Both the position numbers and the translations under genes were made by a program. Shown here piece by piece: positions 56,755-64,000 of a stretch of 64,000 bases of DNA; within the stretch, counting starts at the first letter, position 1, and each line of letters opens with the position of its first letter. The stretch lies in the NCBI GenBank assembly GCA_026874595.1, contig CM049313.1, positions 41,258,659-41,322,658 of the forward strand, in the 5' to 3' direction. This DNA is from Sipunculus nudus. Lineage: Eukaryota; Annelida; Sipuncula; Golfingiida; Sipunculidae. The notes beneath the pieces were generated by a model. The model was not told the origin of the DNA and did not search any database. It worked only from the letters and a program-made list of their open reading frames with translations.

Positions 56755-58215
56755 GTCACAAAAGGACCTTTTTGAGTCTGTAAATGTGATGTTCTACAAA
56801 AGTCTATAAGTGTGATGATCCCCTGGAGTCTGTCACTGTGATGTTATAATAGATTCTGTAACTGTGATGTACAACTGGAGTCTGTGAGTGTGATGTTCCC
56901 TTGGAGTCTGTCAGTGTGATGTTATAATAGATTCTCTAACTGTGATGATGACCTGGAGTCTGTGAGTGTGATGTTCCCCTGGAGTCTGTCAGTGTCACTG
57001 TGATGTTATAATAGACTCTGTAACTGTGATGTTCAACTGAAATTTGTGAGTGTGATGTTCCCCTTGGGTCTGTCAGTGTGATGTTATAATAGATTCTGTA
57101 ACTATGATGTTCAACTAGAGTCTGTGAGTGTGATGTTCCCTTGGAGACTGTCAGTGTGATGTTATAATAGATTCTGTAACTGTGATGTTCATCTGGAGTC
57201 TGTGAGTGTGATGTTCAACAGGAGCCTGTCAGGTGCTGTTATAATAGATTCTGTAACTGTGATGTTCAACTGGAATTTGTGAGTGTGATGTTCCCCTTGG
57301 GTCTGTCAGTGTGATATTATAATAGATTCTGTAACTATGATGTTCAACTAGAGTCTGTGAGTGTGATGTTCCCTTGGAGACTGTCAGTGTGATGTTATAA
57401 TAGATTCTGTAACTGTGATGTTCATCTGGAGTCTGTGAGTGTGATGTTCAACAGGAGCCTGTCAGGTGCTGTTATAATAGATTCTGTAACTGTGATGTTC
57501 AACTGGAATTTGTGAGTGTGATGTTATAATAGATTCTGTAACTATGATGTTCAAATAGGGTCTGTGAGTGTGGTGTTCCCCTGGAGTCTGTAAGTGTGAT
57601 GTTATAATAGATTCTGTAACTGTGATGTTCAACTGGAGTCTGTGAGTGTGATGTTCCCTTGGAGACTGTCAGTGTGATGTTATAATAGATTCTGTAACTG
57701 TGATGTTCATCTGGAGTCTGTGAGTGTGATGTTCAACAGGAGCCTGTCAGGTGCTGTTATAATAGATTCTGTAACTGTGATGTTCAACTGGAATTTGTAA
57801 GTGTGATGTTATAATAGATTCTGTAACTATGATGTTCAAATAGGGTCTGTGAGTGTGGTGTTCCCCTGGAGTCTGTAAGTGTGATGTTATAATAGATTCT
57901 GTAACTGTGATGTTCAACTGGAGTCTGTGAGTGTGATGATCCCCTAGAGTCTGTAAGTGTGATGTTATAATATATTCTGTAACTGTGATGTTCAACTGGA
58001 GTCCTTGAGTGTGGTGTTCCCCTGGAGTCTGTCAGTGTGATGTTATAATAGATTTTGTAACTGTGATGTTCTACTGGAGTCTGTAACTGTGATGTTCAAC
58101 AGGAGTCTGTAACTGTGATGTTCAACAGGAGTCTCTAACTGTGATGTTCTACTGAGTCTCTAACTGTGATGTTCAACTGTAGCCTGTAACTGTGATGTTC
58201 TACTGAGTCTGCAAG
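56755..58215. repeat. 26-bp minisatellite in a 78-bp higher-order repeat
   Basis: Basic unit CTGTNAGTGTGATGTTCNNCTGGAGT (26 bases). Three variant units form a 78-base block in which the third reads GTGATGTTATAATAGATTCTG. Longer blocks also repeat: CAGGAGCCTGTCAGGTGCTG recurs at 57220, 57453 and 57738. The short minus-strand frame here is an artefact. Confidence 0.94.
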
Positions 58216-60069
58216 TATGATTGGAGTTACCACTTTTACACTTTAATCCATTTCACACAAATCCTCCAGAGGAAGACACAAGACAAAGAGGAATCACCAC
58301 AAAACATTCATGACTAAACATTAGCAGGACAAACAAGCTGCTTGGCCTTCAGAGATACATGCTTATTGCTGTGAACCTTGAGCCCTTGACATTTCTGGAA
58401 GCAGCTACTATACACAGCCCTGAATGGACACACAAAGAACAAGTTCAAAGAAAGCAATAACAGTAACTCCATGATGGTTCTTTAGAAAAACATGACACCA
58501 TGAAAAATGTCTGATAAATTGTATGCAAAACAAAACAACCAAAACAAAACAATGGTAACAATAATGGTATGGATTCCAAAAAGAAACTGGCAAAATTGAA
58601 AGGTTGGGAAAACATGAGTACATTTATTTTACATTTACTGTACTTTTACAGTGCTTCATGGACTGTACTAATAAGCATATCTTAAGCAATTATTTCAAAG
58701 AGTAGCCATGCAGGGTTATTTTTTTTAAATTAACTGCTGCAACTTTTCATCAGAATTATCAGAATGACTGTGCAGATTATTTTATAGCATTTTCTCACCA
58801 TAAAATTCATCAATAAAGAGGAATATTAAAACATAACTGTTGTAAAAGTAAATAGCATTACCAGCCTTTGTCTCACCCATAACAGTCCTCCATAGACATT
58901 CTTTTGGCAAATTTGACAAATTTCTCATATTAAATTCTAAAAAGAAATATACTGTGCCTTGATTTTCAATAGTCCATGGCATATTTAAGATTTGTGACTT
59001 ATTTTATTGTCTTTTTAGTGTATAAATTTGATGTTAATATTAATTAAAACTACATTTCTATCAAATATGTCCCACCGGTAACACTTTTTATCTAAACATA
59101 TTTAATAGTAAGACTATTGAGTTGAACTTATTCTACCTATCAGGTGTCTCATTGCCTCAGGTACATGCAAGTTGAAAGAAAGTTCCCATCAAGTAAAACC
59201 TGGGACCAGCAAGGTAGAACACTGTGTGTGTTACGGGTGGGACAGATTATGATGACTTTGTAATATTGATTTATCATTATCTAACCATGGAGGAACGTGG
59301 GAGCTGGGAGATTTCTGAGATAAGTATACCAGATTATGTACATGTATAAAAGATAAATAATTAAGATTTCTATTACAATAAATATTGGTGTTACGGGTGG
59401 GACATAAATGTACAGAAATATCGCAATTGGCCCATTTAGGTGATAAATCTTTGATCTGTGGGTAACAGACTGAACTTGGTACATTTGTTAATGTCATTAT
59501 TCATATATCGGAATAGCAAATCTTATGGATTTAGATGTTGGAGGCACAGATTGATATACATCATTGATCAGTGATTTCTTACCTATGTGGATGAGGGTCT
59601 TGTTTTTGTGAGGACTTCCTCTTATCATGAATTTTAAACCCCTGCCAACCATAATCCAAGCACAGTATTCACTTAGAATAAGTTGAAAAAGTAAACCATT
59701 AGCTACATACAGTCAGTTGAAAGCTATAGACTTAACTGCTAATTCATTGAGAGGAACACCATTGGAAATTTGGCAATTAAAACATTAATGACCTTCACCT
59801 TTCTCTGCGGAGGGGGAGGAGGGGTTTTGTTGATGCTTTCTCTGTGTGGAGTTCATGTCTTGTCTGATATCATTAATATCTACTGTGTCTGTATTAATGT
59901 CCAATAAACCATCAGTCATAAAACATAGTCACACACTGACAGTGTGCAGGCAAACAGCAGTGCTGGACCATCAATCATAAAATGAGTAATATTGCTGCGC
60001 TGTAAATCTCAAAATTACTGATAATATAGAAAGCATGAGGGGTCAGAGGTCACAATAGTTACAGCTTGG

Positions 60070-60215
60070 GCTTCCCGGGACAAATGAGAATTCCAGTCTC
60101 TCCCAGGAAAATTGAGAATTCCCATTCTTCCCAGGAGAGATTGGAATTCAGTTTTGAAATTCAAACCTGGGAAAAATGAGAATTCTCATTCTTCCCGGGA
60201 AGAATGGGAATTATT
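60070..60215. repeat. TTCCCGGGAA palindrome cluster A
   Basis: Alternating CCCGGG (or CCCAGG) and GAATTC palindromes separated by AAAATGAGAATT-type arms, giving several overlapping inverted repeats. Confidence 0.8.
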
Positions 60216-60392
60216 GATGCCAACTTAACTCTTTTAATTTTTTTTCATACTTATTTCTCTTTCTCACGAAAAAACTTTGATAATCTTTTTTTTAACAATA
60301 ATTCTGAACTGTTCAAGTGTTAAAAAAGAAATAAATAGCACACTCACACAAAACAGCAATATGTGAATAAAATATGAAGCTGACAAAAGTGT

Positions 60393-60394
60393 TG

Positions 60395-60459
<65 letters not shown>
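60393..60459. repeat. (TA)n microsatellite
   Basis: About 66 bases of alternating TA with one TTT interruption near 60421; the isoleucine/tyrosine frame over it is an artefact. Confidence 0.95.
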
Positions 60460-60462
<3 letters not shown>

Positions 60463-60764
60463 AAGTTCCTTCATTTTTTGTTATAATATTATAATAATAG
60501 CTAGGTCAGGTTTCTGAGATGAGGTTCCCAGGGAATAAAAAAAATAAATTATGTTTAAAGGGCTTAGGAATAACTACACTTGTTGACATAAAGTATTATG
60601 ATGCTATTTGTGTGTTTGTTGATCTGACCCCTTTGATCAATAAACATCAATCAGTGTTGATTGAGATGCAGATAACATAAAAGTTTGGTTATAATACTGT
60701 AGTAAAATATGCAAACTTAACCCACCTTAACTATTAAAAGGATATCATTTAACAAATTGGAGCT

Positions 60765-60985
60765 ATCTGGGAAAAATAAGAATTCTGGTTCTTCCCGGGA
60801 AAAATCAGAATTCTCATTCTTCCCAGGAAAAATGAGAATCAAATCATAGTATGAAATGATTCTCATTTTTCCCGGGAAGAATGGGAATTCCAATTATTCC
60901 CGGGAGAAATCAGAATTCTCATTTTTCCCGGGAAAAATCAGAATTCTCATTTTTCCCGGGAGGATTCGAGATCTTCCCAGATTCT
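60765..60985. repeat. TTCCCGGGAA palindrome cluster B
   Basis: At least six TTCCCGGGA(A/G) or TTCCCAGGAA sites with intervening AAAATCAGAATTCTCATT arms. Both palindromes make this stretch highly self-complementary. Confidence 0.85.
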
Positions 60986-62464
60986 CATTCTTCCGTCGAC
61001 ATATATATGTCTTTATCAACTAATTTACTAAAACATCTGTCATTATATGCAGTTTCCCTTTATTATTTACTTATATTTTAAATGATTTAAATAATATATA
61101 ATGTTGAAAACATAATAAATGAATTTAAATCCAGAATGATCCAGGGAAAGAAAATGTTTGGCATTAAATATAAATAAATAACAATATGATTAATTGCCTT
61201 CCTGAAAATCCTAATTATTAAACAAAGAAGGCCTAAAAAGTATATTAAAACATATATTAAAAGTACAGTATTACCTTTAAAATGATTTGAAGAAGATACC
61301 ATCAAAGTTAACATGAAAGGAGTAATTCAATCTTATTTAATCTGCAGCAAGCAATATTCTTTGCCTTGTTACGGGTGGGACAATGTTACGGGTGGGACAC
61401 GTTACGGGTGGGACAAAATGATGTATCTTTGATATGCTGTATAATAAATTCAGAGGACAGGCATATAAATTAGGCATGACAAAACAGTTCAGGTTGAGCT
61501 TTTCAGCATAAAGGTTTAAGGTTTATCTTGTCTCTAATTTCACACTGCTATTCCACTGTTATGGGTATGACAGTTATGATTGACGATACCAACCTTTTTG
61601 GATGAAACACTTGATTCTGATTTGTCAGAGTTACATGTACCCCCGAAACATATGAAATATTAATCTCACTTCTATTCTGGTCAGTGTAACATAAAATGCA
61701 GTTCTTGGTTAATAATCATGACAATTGCAGTGCTACCTGTAAGGGTGGGACAAAAAAAAATATTTTATTTTGACCAAGACATCATAATAGGTACCAAAAT
61801 CCAAGTTTTGGATTTCTGTATCCCAGTTACCTCTTCATGTAAACTTTCAACCCTACTACACTTTTTAAATTCATTCAACAGCATGTATGCAGCTGATTTT
61901 TAAGGATTGCATGGTCATAAAACTTATAGGTTTAACTGTGGACATGTTACGGGTGGGACAAATTGGCCCATTATTTTCTGCAAGTGGATAGAAATATCTT
62001 TTCTATCACACTAAAAAGTAATGTATGTTACTGTCTGCATCATCTGTGATATTCTTAATTAGTAACTGCATGACAAACAGCCTTATTTTTCTTTCTTTAA
62101 CCTCAGACACTGTCATGTACAGATTTAGCGCAATTGGCCCAAATAATACCTAAATAATTCATATTACTGCCTAAAATTAACAAGAACGGTCACTCATTCC
62201 AGGCACTTTGGTCCTGTTCAAACATGTTCATAATTTTGCACATGTATCAAATTATAAATAAATAATAAATATAAACTTTGTAGTTTTCTAAATGGTAAGA
62301 ACTCAAAATGGAAACCTCTTGAATGACTGAAAGTGAAAATCTCAAGAACTAAACCCAGGGGATATGAAGGCAACCACAGTATGCAGTCAGATGATGTCTG
62401 ACAATCAATGTCCAGACCAATCATGGTCAATATCACTTTTAATCATCAACATAAGCTTTTCCAT

Positions 62465-62680
62465 AAGTGCGTAGTCCGTATGCGTAGGCGGCAAAAATCA
62501 CTTTGTAGACTTTTTAACTGGGCCGGGTCCATTTATCTGCATGCCTAGTACGTATGCGTAGTTAGTATTTTCGTAGTCCATATCCACACAGTGCCGGGAG
62601 CGATTTTAGCGCACTACGCATACCAATCATTGTGTCGATTTCAGGTTAAGCATAGAGTTTTCCCATTAAGGCCGTGCTAT
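62465..62680. other. CpG-rich patch with GTATGCGTAG motifs
   Basis: The otherwise CpG-poor flank has GTCCGTATGCGTAGGCGGC, TAGTACGTATGCGTAGTTAG and the inverse GCACTACGCATACC within about 170 bases. It could be a small repeat or a regulatory patch; no exon fits. Confidence 0.3.
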
Positions 62681-62957
62681 GTGCACAGTCTCTATGTCCA
62701 ACTTGTATGAATGTCATTTACTGGAATCAGTTTTCCTGAAAACCAAACATATTGGCAATTTGCTGAATTTTTGTTCCTTAATTCTTTATCACAGACAACA
62801 TGTTTTTAAATTATTGAAGGGTAAACATCACTGTCCTGCATAAAATATTACTAATTATGATCTTTTAAAAATGTTATTATTTAATTTTGTTTTAACTCTT
62901 GATGTTAATATATACAAATGTACAATAAATATATGATGAAATGGCTTGCAAAAAAAG

Positions 62958-62992
62958 ACAAGTGACCCATGGGTCATGAGGCTCAGCTGCCA
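62958..62992 (+). repeat. ACAAGTGACCCATGGGTCA repeat head, copy 4
   Basis: One base differs from the consensus head; followed by TGAGGCTCAGCTG. Confidence 0.6.
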
Positions 62993-63317
62993 AGCATGAC
63001 CTGCGACATCATGTGCTGCGATTCACAACTAGTGAAATTGTTGCAGAACCTATATGCCAATTTTGTTTAAACTTTCTACATTGCCATAAATTCTTATCAT
63101 ATGTCTGGTTAAAACATAGTGAACTAGATATTTCTTGGCACCGCAGGTGCCAGAGTATCCCCAGACATAGTAGGCCCCCCCCCCTTTAAGAATAGGCCCC
63201 CATTTTTAGCAGCATATACCGACACTTGGCAAGCAATTATTGTTTCTTCCATCTATCAATCCACAATCTTTTTGAAGATGTTGGTCCTGTGACCTTAACC
63301 TTTGACCTCATGACCCA

Positions 63318-64000
63318 ACTAGAATATCAGCAGAAGCTGACAAAAGCCCTCAGCCAAAAGAACAGTGTTAACAGGTGGTAACAGTAACAAGTACTAAATA
63401 TCTGTTCTCACATGGATGTATATCCGTACATGTCTCAGTTATAAATTTAAAATGGAGAGGTATGCACCATGATTCATAACAATCCACCAAATGCTTCCTG
63501 AAAAATAAGTTTTATTCTATTACAAGCTATGTGACCTTGAAAAGTAGGTCAAGGTCACCCATCTTCGAACTGGACCGAGATTTTGTCGATATACATCGTC
63601 ACCAAAGAAATAAAATTCCTATTGTGAATCCTTTTAGAGATATCCTGCTCACAAGGCCAAAGTTGAAAAATTTAAGAAAAATTCATTAAAAATCAGAAAT
63701 TGCAGGTGGCGCCCCCAAACTTGTGCAGCAGTTACAGACCATCAGTCCCTATGATCATAGTAAGTATTGTGAAAACCCACCCAATTGTCCTGAGAAATAA
63801 GCTTCTAAATGTTTTTTCTATAATCAGCTCTAAAACGTAGAAAAATAGGTCAAGGTCACCCATCTTCGAACTTGACCGAGATTTTGTCAATGTACATCTT
63901 CACCGAAAAAATAAAAAACCTACGGTGAATCCTTTTAGAGATATCCTGCTCACAAGCCCAAAGTTGAAAAATCCGATAAAAATTCATTTAAAATCAGAAA
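63318..64000 (+). repeat. Family C repeat, copy 2, cut by the window edge
   Basis: Begins AACTAGAATATCAGCAGAAGC like 12995 and keeps both internal modules (CCTGAGAAATAAGCTTCTAA, GTCAAGGTCACCCATCTTCG). It continues past the window end, so the tail is not visible. Confidence 0.85.

Larger units (their letters stand above)
59068..61960. repeat. Dispersed GTTACGGGTGGGACA motif, six exact copies
   Basis: Exact plus-strand copies at 59230, 59390, 61368, 61385, 61401 and 61946; a variant at 61738 (TGTAAGGGTGGGACA) and one inverted near-copy at 59068-59082. Three are clustered within 48 bases. A(C/T)CGCAATTGGCCCA is found near two regions (59423 and 62130). Probably parts of one repeat family whose borders I cannot define. 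Confidence 0.8.

Noticed and set aside
59797-59890. Minus-strand ATG frame MNSTQRKHQQNPSS ending near a GTGAAG donor, considered as the INTS3 leader exon
   Set aside because: The donor leaves the frame in phase 1, while exon 1 as seen needs phase 0; no similarity to the acidic leader end expected before RLERC.
60264-60464. Ile/Tyr-rich minus-strand frame
   Set aside because: Translation of a (TA)n microsatellite.

Overview
This is a eukaryotic, A+T-rich, repeat-dense window dominated by one large intron-rich gene on the minus strand. That gene encodes Integrator complex subunit 3 (INTS3, also the SOSS-complex scaffold). I could place 30 coding exons, running from position 55322 down to the stop codon at 4564. 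They join in frame across all 29 introns and give 1006 codons plus a stop. The protein follows human INTS3 almost end to end; only the N-terminal leader, which precedes the RLERC motif, is missing. Its exon was not found and probably lies beyond 64000 or in the unresolved stretch above 55322.

The organism is most likely a marine mollusc, probably a bivalve. The basis is indirect. INTS3 is animal-like but diverged from vertebrates. Introns are mostly 0.3-3.5 kb with a few very long ones. Dispersed non-coding repeats begin with an ACAAGGGACCCATGGGTCA-type head or end with a GACGGACGGAC... CAGCTGAGCTAAAAAT tail, which I associate with bivalve genomes from general knowledge. No search was possible.

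Layout by window position. 1-4563: sequence downstream of INTS3, with several dispersed repeat copies, a tRNA-SINE-like remnant and the INTS3 3' UTR. 4564-28461: 25 exons with short introns, carrying family repeats, an LTR-like block, a 400-bp hAT-type MITE and several arrays lying directly on splice junctions. 28462-38665: five exons spread through long introns that hold a 2.08-kb non-autonomous hAT element (perfect 8-bp target duplication), a composite non-coding repeat and a TA-flanked MITE. 38666-55238: a 16.6-kb intron with 280-bp palindrome-bearing modules, a 216-bp tandem duplication, three 22-bp-unit minisatellites and a 658-codon uninterrupted non-LTR reverse-transcriptase ORF. 55323-64000: upstream or intron-1 sequence with a 26/78-bp minisatellite, TTCCCGGGAA clusters, repeated GTTACGGGTGGGACA motifs and a further repeat copy cut by the window edge.

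The most unusual observation is that several tandem arrays consist of copies of INTS3 splice junctions. About 29 copies of a 20-bp unit carry a CAG|GTAAAT donor directly below exon 15. About seven 45-bp copies carry the acceptor plus the first 30 coding bases of exon 26. Smaller examples lie at exons 7, 10, 24 and 27. I know of no named class for this. Apart from INTS3 and the reverse transcriptase I see no convincing protein-coding gene, and no bacterial-type genes or CRISPR arrays. Exons are numbered by order of appearance in this window (1 to 30), not by the full gene.
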